Origin: Cadophora sp. MPI-SDFR-AT-0126
Lineage: Eukaryota; Ascomycota; Leotiomycetes; Helotiales; Ploettnerulaceae
DNA length: 64,000 nucleotides
Reading direction: 5' to 3'
NCBI GenBank assembly: GCA_020747065.1
Contig: JAGMVK010000003.1
Span: forward strand, 434,001 to 498,000
Shown: positions 25,196 through 35,001 of the stretch, piece by piece
Layout of the letters: each line of letters starts with the position of its first letter
Numbering within the stretch: the first letter of the stretch is position 1
Position numbers and translations under genes: made by a program
The notes under the pieces: generated by a model
Told to the model about the DNA's origin: nothing
The model's input: only the letters and a program-made list of their open reading frames with translations
Databases searched by the model: none

Positions 25196-26294
25196 CTAAT
25201 GACCACCCGTAGTAGGCAACCCCAACCCCACCTTAAAACTATCATAAATCAACCACTGAAACGCCGTCAACGTCCCAATCATCAGTATCCTAACCGGCAG
25301 TCCATTCCACAGCCCCTTAAACCCAATATTCCCATATATCCTCGTCATGGCTTTCCCCGCACCTTCGCCTTTCTTGCGATCCGAGTTGAGTTTCGAGACC
25401 ATTACGTCTGCGGGGTGCGAGACGACGGCGCAGCCTATGCCGGCGATGTAGCCGCCGAGGAAGGAGACGCCGGTTTGTTGGAGGCCGTTGTAGGAGGACT
25501 TGGGCTTGCCGAGGTATGAGTAGATGGCGTTGACGGTGGTTTCGAAGGTGGCGAATTTTACCATGGTGTACGGGATTTGGCGGCCCCAGAGGGGGTAGAG
25601 ACCTTTATACAGGCTGGAGAATGTCACCGTCAGTATCCTTCTCTCTTCTCGCCGTTTAATCTTCTCGAGTTGAAGGGGAAAGGAGTGAATAAAGGCAAAC
25701 TCACCCTCCATACCCCTCCTCCTTAATAACCTTCCCCATGCCCTCCCTCAACGAATGCGCAAAAGGCGGCAGCGTCGTCTGCATCCTAACCTTGATACTC
25801 TCAAACGGACACAGCGCGATGTCCGCCAGAAACTCCGCACTCGCGCTCGCAGCCAGGAAGACGGCCGTGGGGTTCATGCCGGGGAAAAGCTTGTCGCCAT
25901 ATGTGTACTTGAAGACCTCGTAGAAGCCGTACTTGCCGCCGCCTTGGAAACAGTAGCCTACGAATGTGGGGGACCAGCCGAAGAAGACGCCGCGTATGCC
26001 TTCGGATTTGTAGATTGTGCGCCAGGCTTGGATGTTGGATTTGTAGAGGGCGGAGTCGACTTGGCGCCGGCATTTTACGAGGTCGAGGGGGGTGACGGCG
26101 GTGTGTGTTGGGCCGCAGGCTGGGTGCTGGAGTGTTAGCTGGTGTCTTTTGAAGCTGGTTTGAAGGGTTGAGTGTTGTGAGTAGAAGGGGAGGAGGGAAC
26201 TACCTATTATTCCACCCAGACCGCACGCCAGGAAGTACTGCCCACTATACAGCTCGATCTTCGGCTTTGGGAGTGCTCTCTCGAGTGTAGACAT
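25196..26294 (-). CDS. PIC2: Mitochondrial phosphate carrier (PIC2/MIR1 type)
   Basis: Three exons (26294-26204, 26119-25705, 25613-25196) join in frame across introns of 84 and 91 nt and give 307 residues, the usual length for a mitochondrial carrier. Three repeats each carry the P-x-[D/E]-x-x-[K/R] signature: [18 protein letters not shown] and the variant HPADVMVSK. The run from [13 protein letters not shown] through [10 protein letters not shown] to [15 protein letters not shown] is characteristic of the phosphate-carrier branch. It exchanges phosphate with protons across the inner mitochondrial membrane to feed ATP synthase. The yeast PIC2 protein also carries copper, so that role is possible. 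The symbol follows family similarity; MIR1 would be the alternative name. Confidence 0.9.
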
Positions 26295-26498
26295 CGTTGC
26301 TGCTATTCAATTCCTCTCAATTGATCAAAAACAAGCTTATCGCAATCAAACAATTCGATATCGAGAAAACAAGCTTTCTGACGTTGTTCTTGGCCTTGAT
26401 ATCGAATCAAGGGAGGACTGGCACAAATCAATTGGCACAGAGAGAAATGGTAGAGCGGAGAGGAGGGTATATCTTCAAGATTTGGGAATAGAAAGGAG

Positions 26499-26519
26499 GA
26501 AGAAGAAGAAGAAGAAGAA
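26499..26519. repeat. GAA trinucleotide microsatellite, seven units
   Basis: Perfect GAA repeat about 205 bases upstream of the phosphate-carrier ATG. It reads as polypyrimidine on the transcribed gene's strand. Confidence 0.9.
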
Positions 26520-27426
26520 GGTCTTGGGAAGCAGTGATTTTGTATGTTGATGTTAGTCTGGGCGGGCGTGCCGTCGGTTCCTTGATAGAGAGATCGACTC
26601 GGTTGCTTCGGAAGGACAGGGGTAGCTACGGGGGTACGTCATTGGCGTGGATATGTTCCGGTTAGTGTTTTGCTGACTGTACAGCTGCAGCTGCAGCTAC
26701 AGATTATTTGTCCGTTAATGTTTACCTTCCTCAAATTGACAAACGGTCTAAAAAGAAAAGATTCTTCTTAACGTGGGAAATACTTAACATGGGGAAATAT
26801 TTTCTTTTGTTGATTCAATGAGAAGATTTGCGAGCCGGATCTCTGCATGACCGAATAATTCTCGCGATTGAAACATCACGTGAATGGCCCCCTCCCTAAG
26901 CTTAGTGTGTTTGTTCGCTTAGTCCAAGGCGAGGATAATGGAGAGGAGAGAACAACAACCAAGTCGAGGGCCGTCATTGCATAACTTGGCGATACTGTTT
27001 ATTATCACAGCCTCCGGACTTCAGGGATTGAACAGCGGCTGAACAACTGATCCGCATGTCACGTCACCTGGAGCTGCGAGGTAAACACGGGCCTGAAAGA
27101 GAACTTAAGTTGCTTTTCCTTGGATTATGCTAAAGTGTTGTTCTATTCTGTATGGTAGTATATCCACTCACCCGTTGCTAAACAAAAGAGACCAACTAAC
27201 TAAACAAACAAGTAACACATTCACTTTGCCTTCGCCTTCCACTTTCCTTCTAAAATGATGCTCCAGCCCAATATGTCCACCCATAATATCCAGTAAATGC
27301 CGCTCCATTGAATGATAGATGCCATTCCATGCACGCGAAAAGAATAAATGTAACAAAGGAAATACATTCTCAGCGATCCATCCCATCCTGTCCGTCTTTA
27401 TCCCCAACCACCCACCGATCCACCCC

Positions 27427-27446
27427 ATCCATCCATCCATCCATCC
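27427..27446. repeat. ATCC tetranucleotide microsatellite, five units
   Basis: Perfect tandem ATCC units, in the 3' flank of the giant coiled-coil gene. Confidence 0.9.
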
Positions 27447-27490
27447 CCAGCACCCATTCCCACCTCTCTCCACACTACCCCAAAGAAAAC

Positions 27491-30400
27491 CTACATCCTC
27501 CCACCACTCTCAAACGCCCCCATCCGATACCCACTATCCTTACTCCTCGTCGAACTAGCATTACTCCCCCCCCTCAACCTCCCACCCATCCCTAAAATCT
27601 CACTTCCCCCCAACCCACCATTCCCCGCACCCTTCCCCACCCCAGCAACCATCTCATCAAACCTCTTCGTCGTCCCAATAACCCTGCCCCCAATAACCTC
27701 CACCGCATCCCTCTGCCTCCTCATCAACACCTCCAGTCTCGGGATTTCAAACTCCGCGATACCCCTCACACGTCTGCCGATCTCGGAAATCTCGTCGTCG
27801 AGTTGGGAGGAGAGGGAGGAGACGCAGGAGTTGATCTCGGATTTGACTTGCGAGGAGGATTCGAGGACGGCTTTGTCGACGCGCGCGATGGCGGCGGAGT
27901 TGACGCGGACGGCGGCGTCGATGGCGCCGAGGGTTGGGGGGAGGGCGGAGAGTTTGGTGGAGGTTTGGGAGAGGGTTGTGGAGAGCTTGTCGGTTGTTGA
28001 GTGGAGGTTGGTGAGGTCGGATTTGAGGGTGTTAAGGGAGGATCGGAGTGCGGTGTCGGTTTTTTGGAGTTCGGAGAAGATGCGGGTGTGCAGGGTTTCG
28101 ATGCGGGCTTGGGTGGTTTCGGCTTCGTCTTTGATGGCTGCTGATAATGTTGAGACATGTGCATCCAAGGCCGTCGATGTGGCTTTGCTTTCCGTTGAAA
28201 GATCCGAGAAGCCCTTGCTGACTTGACTGGACAGATTCGCCGTGTTATTCTCAATCGCCGCAGTGGAATTCCTCGTCATAGCAGCTTCTTCCTTAACAGC
28301 CTCTATCACCCCATCCATCTTCCCATCCAACGCCTTGCTCGCCTCCGAATTCTGATTCTTAATATCCTCCAAGGTAGACCTCACAACATCCACAAGATCC
28401 GCGCTAGACTTCTCAAGAGAACGCTCAATATATCCCTCCAGTGACGAATTCAAATTCTGTACTCCAGTTAGAACAACCTTCTGCACGGCATCGACAGAAG
28501 AAGACGTAGTCTTCCCTTGCTGGCGAATCGCTTCCAGGATCGTGTCCGTATTGGCCTCGACCTTCTTCTCGGATTTCTTCCGCGCTGAAGCGGCGGAAGA
28601 GAAGTGCGCTGCTGTTTCGGCGGAGAGGGTTGTGGTAGTTGTTTGAAGGGTGTCGAGAGTTGATTGGGCTTTGGAGAGGGAGTTGAGGATGGATTGGGAG
28701 GATGTGTTGTGGGTGTTGGTTGAGGTTGATATCTCGGACGTGATATGTGAAGTGAGCGTGGTGCCGATAAGGGTTATTGCGTCAAGCGTGGTGGTGTGGC
28801 TGAGAGTTTCTTTTTGTGATGCTGAATCAACATCGTCTGAAAGTTGCTTGATGCTTTCCTTGATATGTAGTTCTGTGCTATCCAGTCCAGTTAGGCAAGT
28901 CTTGGATGTTAGTTTGATGGCTTCCAGAGTAGCCTCGTGATGCTTGTCACTGCCACTTGATAGTTCCTTGATGGTGTCCTTAAGACGTAATTCTGCGCTG
29001 TCGACCCCAGTTATGCAAGTCTTGGATGTTAGTTTAATGGCTTCCAAAGTAGCATCATGAATCTTGTCTGCTTTCGAAGCGACGTGATCCAGTTCCTGCT
29101 TGAAAATTCCATTGGTCTCGCTGAACTTGGTTGAGATGCTCGTCTCAACCGAGTTGAGCCTCTCATCAAGTGAAGTTTTCGATCGCTGGAGTTCAGAAAT
29201 GGTTAGATCCTTTGCCGCCGATATTCCGGCATTGGTGCTCTTCGATTCGCTGAGAATAAGCCCAGAGAGAAGCTTGCTCTCGGCCTTGATCGATGTCAAC
29301 GTCGCTTCGTGTGTCTCAGTCGCTGTCAAAGATCCAGCATTGATATCGTTCAACAACTTCTCGACACCATCGCCAACCTCCTTCCTAGCTTTGCCGACTT
29401 CCTCTTCGATATCCTTCTTTGCACCCTCAACCCCATCTGAAATGGTCTTCTCAACAGCTCCCATCCTCTCCTCAATCCCGTCCCTAGCCTTCCCTACCTC
29501 AACAACAGTCACCTCTCTCGCCGCATCAACCGCCGTAGTGACATCCTTCAGCTCCGTCCTCATCGTATCCAATGTTTTCTGACTCTGCCCTTCGATAGAA
29601 GCGATGACCTCTTTGCACATATTCCGCGCATCAGCCGCAGCGTCGTCGAACCTCGAGTTCCCTTCCTTCACTAGCCCGGTGATGGCTTCTCGCCCTTCTT
29701 GGTTGTCAGATTTCACAACCGCGAGATCTTTTTGTAGGGTAGTCTTTGAGCCTTGAATCTCAGTTACGAGGACTTCTTGGAGTGTGTTGAAATCTGCTTG
29801 GAGCGTGGACAGGGTCTTGGAGTGAGACGCGATGCTCTCTGTTATGGCCTTGGCGAGTGCATTGTTGAGCTCTTGGAGCCTGGATGTAAGATCGTCGTTC
29901 TTGGCCGATAGTGCATCTTTCGTGCCTGTGATTTCGGAAAATAGTGCTTGTTGAGTCGAACTAAGGCTAGTCGCAAGAGCAGTATTCGTTTTCTCAGACT
30001 CTGCGACGAGTGCCTGTAGTAGATTTTTCGACTCCGCTTGAAGAGCTGCAAGAGTCTTCTCCTGCCTCTTCTCGCTCTGTTCGGCGATCCCATCAATATT
30101 CCTGCCATTCAGCCTCGCAATTTCAGCTAATTCGTTCTTCGAGTCCAGAATCGCCGCTTCGATACCATGAAGCTCGCCCAGCAGGCTCTCTTTCGTGCTG
30201 GTAAACTCCGCACTGATGGTTCCTTTGACGGCGTCCGAGCTCGAAGCTACGAACTCATTTGTCTTCTTTGACTCAGATGCAAGCGCTTCTTGGATAACAT
30301 GGAGCTCGGTTGTGAGAGCGGAGATTGTCGCACCGTGCAGTTCTTTACTTGCTAGCGAAGTTCTCTCCAGAGCGTCATTGACTTCGCGGATTCTCGCTAC

Positions 30401-33400
30401 AACTGAATCTTCTACCCTCTTCAGTCCCTCCTCCACACGCTCTGATTCTTTGAGCTGACTCTGTACAGCAGTCAAGACCTGCGCATGGACATCCTCAGCC
30501 TTTGCAGCATGTTCTGCCGCGTGTGTCATAGAAGTAGCAATACCACCGATATCCGATTTGACAATCAAGATCTCAGTAGCTATACCAGCAGCACTCGCCA
30601 ATATCACTTTCTCGCTCTCTTTCGAGGCAGCAGTAACATTCAACAGTGCGGAATCCACGCTCTCGATGCCTGAACGAGTTTTGGCAAACTCTTCAGTGGT
30701 TGATTCTTGCAGGTTGGTAAGGACGGCGTGTGAGGTTTGCACGGCTTGCAATGTCTTCTCTCCTTCCGCTCCAACGAAGTTCTTCAATTCCGTCAGGCGA
30801 GTATCTGTCTGCTTCGTTGCAGCTGTGAGCGATTTGCCGATCGATTCCAGAGTTGTGGCATTACTCTTCGACGCCAAGTCAACGTCTTTAACAACAGCAG
30901 CCATCGCTGAGACTCCATCCACGAGTCTGGGAATCGGGCCGACAGTATCCCGCAATTTTTCCAGATCCGAAGATAAAGCAGATGTGCTATTTGTCGATAT
31001 GTCCCTCAAGCCATCGAGCGCCGCACCATGAACTTGTAGCTCCTTCCTATGCGTGTCCCTAAAATCCTTGACGTCTCTCCCCAGTTCCTCAATCTTGCCT
31101 TCAATACTAGCCTTCAAGCTTTCAGCTACACCAACGTGCTTGTTCCCCGCCATTTCCACCTCATTTTTCAGCGTCTCAACAGCCGCCACAGTACTGGTCA
31201 AATCAATTGCCTTAATTTCCGCCCTCAACACATTCGTCCCCGTCGAGATTCTCGAACTCAAATCAGTCTTCAATTCGTCGGCATCGTCGTGCATGGATGT
31301 CGTGATGCTAGTTGTGGCATCAAGAATGTCTCGGCCGAGGGCGGTTTGCAGGTCTTGGAGGGTGGCATGGACGGTTTCTGAGTTGGTGGCGAGTTTCGTG
31401 TCGAGGGAGAGAATGCCTTCGTAGGCTGTTGCTAGGGACGAGGCGTTTTGCTGGGCGAGGTGCTTGATAGTGTTGAGTGTAGAGTCGGAGGTTAGGGCTT
31501 GGACGTCTTGCTGAATGGTGGTGAGGGTTTGCGAGGTTTGGGCGGTGGTGTTTGAGGAAGTCTCAAGCATGGTTCTGAGAGCGCTGAGCTCACGAACAGT
31601 GCTGGCAGATTCCAGCTCGCCCGAGTGCAGGAAAGTGGATATCTCCGTACTTCTCTCATTCAGCCCATCAACCGACTTCTGAAGAGTCTCATCACGAACA
31701 CGTGATGACTCAAGCAAGTCTCTCAGTGAAGCCACTTCAGCAGCCTGTTTCGTGATACAATTCTGGCCCCAGGACTCAACCTGCAATAAAATCTCCTCGT
31801 CTCTGCCCGCTTCCTGAAGGTCCTGGATCAGGCGCTTGATCGAAAGTGCGTCTACGCCTCGTTCGGCTCGGCTCGCTTCGATGGCTGTCCTTGTGTTGTT
31901 GAACTCCTCGCGCATCTCGGCTTTGTCTGAGTCGATTAGTGCTTTGCTTGAGCGGACTTCTTCGAGAATTTCTGAGATTGGTGTTTGTAGTTCTTTGGTT
32001 CGCGAGTAGGTGTCGTCTTTGATTGATTGGAGTCCGTTTTGTAACTTCGAGTCAAGACTGCTGACGTGGTTGGTGATGGCTTCGACGGTTGTTTGGGATG
32101 CGGTCTCGTGAGAGGATGTTATTTTCTTTTCGATGCTGGTTTGCAAGTTAGATAGCGCTGTTGATAAGCCATCCTTGGAAGCTGTATTTGATACCGTTTG
32201 ATGAATCGTGCCGAGAGAATCCGTGTGTGAAGCTAGTGCAGTATCGACATTTGATCGCATTTCCGAGAGTGTCTTCGTCAAATCATCAAGAGCTGCCTTT
32301 TGGGGCTTCGAGTCTTTGACCAATGCCGTCAGGGAAGATTCCAGTCCATCCAACTTCGTCGAATGCGAAGAAAGCGGTCTGAGTTTCTCCTCAATATTCT
32401 CCGCACTCGATGCCAAGTCTCCCAGTCTTCCAATAACAGCCGTATCAAAAGCAACCACTGCACCCTCTGTCCTCGTCAAAATTGAAGTAGCATCACTCAA
32501 CTTTCTCGCATGAGATACGGCAAGATTATCCAAAGATCTGACGTGCATCCTCACGGCTTCCACGTCCTCCTTGATGGATCCCGCGTTTGCCTCTTGAGAT
32601 TCCGAAACCTCTTGACAAATCTCATTCGTCGACTCAACCAACAGATGCATCTTCCCCACTGCCGAAGCCATACTATCCAGCTTCGTCGTGTTGGCCGACA
32701 AGAACTTCGAGCTCACCGACGCCAGATTCCTAGCTGCTTCAGCCTCCTTCTTGAAATCCGATATGCCCCGCTCAATCGTCTCCAGTTTGGCGATCTGCAC
32801 CGGGATCGCCGAAGTGTCCAACCCAGACACCTTATCCTGAATCGCAGTGATACTTCGCCTTAAAGCCTTCTCGGAAAATTCAGCTCTTGAATTAACCTTG
32901 TTGACCGCAGCGAGAACATCATCTTCATCAAGCTTGGCGCGCATCGTCTCAATAGTCTCGGCACTAGCACGAATGGACTTCCCCATGTCCTCACAAGCAC
33001 CCACCACTCTCCTCTGCAGCGCATCCGTCTTCTTGCCCAGCTCTCGCTGGACTTCCCAGATGGAATTGTTCAGCGTGGTGTTCCTGTCCTGGAGTTCGTT
33101 CGAGATCTCGCCGAAGCGGATTGCCGAGCGCAGGTCAGCATTGACCACCGCCTCATCCACATCGCCTGTTTTGCGATCCAGGTCCTCGAGGCGACTTTCC
33201 AGCGCACTCAGACGGTTCTCAAACGTCTTGAGGAAGCGCGCCTGTCCCGACACAATTTCGCTCAATTCATTCGAGTGATCCGGAATATGAATATCATTCA
33301 CTTTTCCATCAAGACGCTCTTGTCCCAGGGCGAGCGTATCCAGAGAGTGCCGGTAATCAGGAATTACGATTCGGGTCAGCTGATCTTCAATTCCTTTTAA

Positions 33401-33700
33401 CACACCAGGTAAATCCTCGACGTGTGCCTGTAGCGTGGATTCGAGATTTAGGTTTGTTGTTTTGATCTGGTTGAGTTTTTCCTGGTGACGCGAGAATGCC
33501 GGGTCAACCTGAGACGCGACGGCGATCCTAAAAGCATTGCTCTCAAATGCCGCAAGCACGGCTTGCTCGACTATCTTTGAGATGTCGCGGTCTTCGTTCC
33601 ATGGGAAGGCCGTCTGTGGTCTGTTTGCGTGTGGGATGCCGGTGTGTGAGGATTGTCGCTTTTCTTTCCACCAATTGATTGGAGATCCTCTCATAGACAT
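27491..33700 (-). CDS. Giant intronless coiled-coil protein, 2069 aa
   Basis: A single uninterrupted 6.2-kb frame starts at MSMRGSPINWWKEKRQSS. Apart from about 80 N-terminal and 90 C-terminal residues, the whole chain is heptad-like, very rich in Ser, Thr, Glu, Lys, Leu and Ala, almost free of Pro and aromatic residues, and low in Cys. This predicts an extended coiled coil or apolipoprotein/tropomyosin-like helix bundle. Recurrent local units resemble T-L-x-x-[IL]-x-x-[ED]-x-K and [ST]-x-x-A-L. One exact-period duplication of 40 residues is visible (SKTCITGVDSAEL and SKTCLTGLDSTEL). There is no signal peptide or membrane helix. The tail is Gly/Ser-rich and basic. Such proteins serve as cytoskeletal, septal-pore or organelle scaffolds; which applies is unknown. 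The lack of introns is unusual beside its spliced neighbours. Confidence 0.85.
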   Translation of the reverse strand: MSMRGSPINWWKEKRQSSHTGIPHANRPQTAFPWNEDRDISKIVEQAVLAAFESNAFRIAVASQVDPAFSRHQEKLNQIKTTNLNLESTLQAHVEDLPGVLKGIEDQLTRIVIPDYRHSLDTLALGQERLDGKVNDIHIPDHSNELSEIVSGQARFLKTFENRLSALESRLEDLDRKTGDVDEAVVNADLRSAIRFGEISNELQDRNTTLNNSIWEVQRELGKKTDALQRRVVGACEDMGKSIRASAETIETMRAKLDEDDVLAAVNKVNSRAEFSEKALRRSITAIQDKVSGLDTSAIPVQIAKLETIERGISDFKKEAEAARNLASVSSKFLSANTTKLDSMASAVGKMHLLVESTNEICQEVSESQEANAGSIKEDVEAVRMHVRSLDNLAVSHARKLSDATSILTRTEGAVVAFDTAVIGRLGDLASSAENIEEKLRPLSSHSTKLDGLESSLTALVKDSKPQKAALDDLTKTLSEMRSNVDTALASHTDSLGTIHQTVSNTASKDGLSTALSNLQTSIEKKITSSHETASQTTVEAITNHVSSLDSKLQNGLQSIKDDTYSRTKELQTPISEILEEVRSSKALIDSDKAEMREEFNNTRTAIEASRAERGVDALSIKRLIQDLQEAGRDEEILLQVESWGQNCITKQAAEVASLRDLLESSRVRDETLQKSVDGLNERSTEISTFLHSGELESASTVRELSALRTMLETSSNTTAQTSQTLTTIQQDVQALTSDSTLNTIKHLAQQNASSLATAYEGILSLDTKLATNSETVHATLQDLQTALGRDILDATTSITTSMHDDADELKTDLSSRISTGTNVLRAEIKAIDLTSTVAAVETLKNEVEMAGNKHVGVAESLKASIEGKIEELGRDVKDFRDTHRKELQVHGAALDGLRDISTNSTSALSSDLEKLRDTVGPIPRLVDGVSAMAAVVKDVDLASKSNATTLESIGKSLTAATKQTDTRLTELKNFVGAEGEKTLQAVQTSHAVLTNLQESTTEEFAKTRSGIESVDSALLNVTAASKESEKVILASAAGIATEILIVKSDIGGIATSMTHAAEHAAKAEDVHAQVLTAVQSQLKESERVEEGLKRVEDSVVARIREVNDALERTSLASKELHGATISALTTELHVIQEALASESKKTNEFVASSSDAVKGTISAEFTSTKESLLGELHGIEAAILDSKNELAEIARLNGRNIDGIAEQSEKRQEKTLAALQAESKNLLQALVAESEKTNTALATSLSSTQQALFSEITGTKDALSAKNDDLTSRLQELNNALAKAITESIASHSKTLSTLQADFNTLQEVLVTEIQGSKTTLQKDLAVVKSDNQEGREAITGLVKEGNSRFDDAAADARNMCKEVIASIEGQSQKTLDTMRTELKDVTTAVDAAREVTVVEVGKARDGIEERMGAVEKTISDGVEGAKKDIEEEVGKARKEVGDGVEKLLNDINAGSLTATETHEATLTSIKAESKLLSGLILSESKSTNAGISAAKDLTISELQRSKTSLDERLNSVETSISTKFSETNGIFKQELDHVASKADKIHDATLEAIKLTSKTCITGVDSAELRLKDTIKELSSGSDKHHEATLEAIKLTSKTCLTGLDSTELHIKESIKQLSDDVDSASQKETLSHTTTLDAITLIGTTLTSHITSEISTSTNTHNTSSQSILNSLSKAQSTLDTLQTTTTTLSAETAAHFSSAASARKKSEKKVEANTDTILEAIRQQGKTTSSSVDAVQKVVLTGVQNLNSSLEGYIERSLEKSSADLVDVVRSTLEDIKNQNSEASKALDGKMDGVIEAVKEEAAMTRNSTAAIENNTANLSSQVSKGFSDLSTESKATSTALDAHVSTLSAAIKDEAETTQARIETLHTRIFSELQKTDTALRSSLNTLKSDLTNLHSTTDKLSTTLSQTSTKLSALPPTLGAIDAAVRVNSAAIARVDKAVLESSSQVKSEINSCVSSLSSQLDDEISEIGRRVRGIAEFEIPRLEVLMRRQRDAVEVIGGRVIGTTKRFDEMVAGVGKGAGNGGLGGSEILGMGGRLRGGSNASSTRSKDSGYRMGAFESGGRM
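28861..29100 (-). repeat. 120-bp tandem duplication inside the giant gene
   Basis: Two copies (28861-28980 and 28981-29100) align without gaps. The best-conserved part is the string CAAGTCTTGGATGTTAGTTT, at 28896 and again at 29016. The period of exactly 40 codons keeps the frame and fits neither 7-residue heptads (40 is not a multiple of 7) nor 11-residue units perfectly. Confidence 0.85.
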
Positions 33701-35001
33701 CTTGTTATTGTGATTGTTGGTGGTTACGTTTTGAGTGTCTCATGTGAGTGCAAACAGAACGGAAGAAGAAAGGGGTGGGCGGATGGACCGTGAATCATGA
33801 TACCCGCCAGATACTGGAGGATTGAACGATAGATCCAATCAATTTACTGATATACAGATAAATCAAAAGATAACTCGACCTCGAGAATGTCGTGTGTATG
33901 GAGCTGCTGTGTTGTACAATGTGGTGTCGTGTCGTGTGGAGTCGAGTCGAGTTGTCTGTATTATTTATTATGAAGAAGCTTCGACAAGAATGAAGAAGAT
34001 AAAAGACGTGACACCACCCACCGCTATTATGAGCTGGCCAGCCCCATGTCCCTGGACATGTTTTCGTGCCCTGCCTGTCTTTCCCTGTCGCGCGTCCTTT
34101 TTTGCTCTGCGTAGTGGAGCCACTTGCGGCTGCCACGACTGATCTGACCCGTTCCCAGGCTTGGGCCGGCGACCCGACAGGCTGTTGTAGGCGGTAGACC
34201 CGGCCAAACGGAGCAGAGCGGGGACGCGTTCATGCACGTCTCGTGATCGGTCACAATTGCTGTATGCACAGTGTATCGGTGTGAAGGGAAGAAGAAGAAG
34301 TGAGTGTGAAGCGGTGTCTGGATTTATTTCTGAGAGCAGAGGCTTTGCAGAGAGAAAAAGGTTGGAACGCTGGGCGGATCGATATGCGTGTGACAGAATT
34401 CGAATAGATAGAGATGGGATCGGAAGACAACCACAAGATTGTCGCTAATTCCGCGGTATTCCCCATATTAATCTCCCTCTGATCATGAATAACCTTTTAA
34501 AATAGGAAAGTACAGCGTAACAGCGCAAAAGGTGCAGAAGTCATTTGAGATATATCCACTGCTGTGACAGAGGCGTATTCCCAATGGGAACTATGCAGCG
34601 ACAATTCAGGGGACATAACGAGCCTATATTAACAACACCGGTAGCATGGAAAGCATAAGAGCGTGAATAAAAATCGGGATGATTCCAGGAGAAATGTCAA
34701 GTCGGGTCCTCAGTGAAGAGAAAGCTACGATGTTAACGGAAGGTAAGGCTTTGTCGTGGAAGTGACGAGATTTTCTCGGCTTCATAGACAGGACACGGAG
34801 GAAGTGTGTTCGAGGTTATGGTGTTCGGGGGTTGGCATGGTATAGTAATTTATTTATTCATTTCGTACATTGCTAAATGATAGAGTGACAACTAGCACAA
34901 AACCGCATTACGCATTATAAACTCGGAGAGGAAACAGATTACCATGAAACGAGCAGATCGAAAAGATAACAAAATGATCTCGACATGCTGAGGTGGCATT
35001 A
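33701..35001. other. 1.3-kb intergenic region with a dispersed repeat copy
   Basis: This is the promoter side of the giant gene and the 3' flank of the HET relic. The first 260 bases are C/T-rich on the minus strand, as in fungal leaders. A GTCGTGTCGTGT / GTCGAGTCGAG simple stretch lies near 33924-33952. A repeat shared with 44.6 kb is annotated separately. No gene recognised. Confidence 0.5.
34281..34378 (+). repeat. Dispersed repeat, copy 1
   Basis: It shares GTGAAGGGAA, then TGTGAAGCGGTGTCTGGATT (GGTGAAGCGGTGTCTGAATT in the other copy), a GAGA...GCAGAGA core and GGGCGGA with 44621-44729 in the same order and orientation. The two are diverged, with small indels. It is probably a fragment of an old mobile or low-copy repeat. 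No ends or coding capacity are visible. Confidence 0.55.

Larger units (their letters stand above)
26295..27490. other. Intergenic: carrier promoter and 3' flank of giant gene
   Basis: Both neighbours are minus strand. The first 230 bases are the carrier leader and promoter, including a GAA microsatellite at 26499-26519. A run of overlapping CTGCAG palindromes occurs near 26682-26702. An ATCC microsatellite at 27427-27446 lies just past the giant gene's stop codon. No gene seen. Confidence 0.5.

Noticed and set aside
28650..33278. Several long plus-strand ORFs opposite the giant coiled-coil gene
   Set aside because: They mirror the biased codon use of the minus-strand gene; none shows a family motif or start context.
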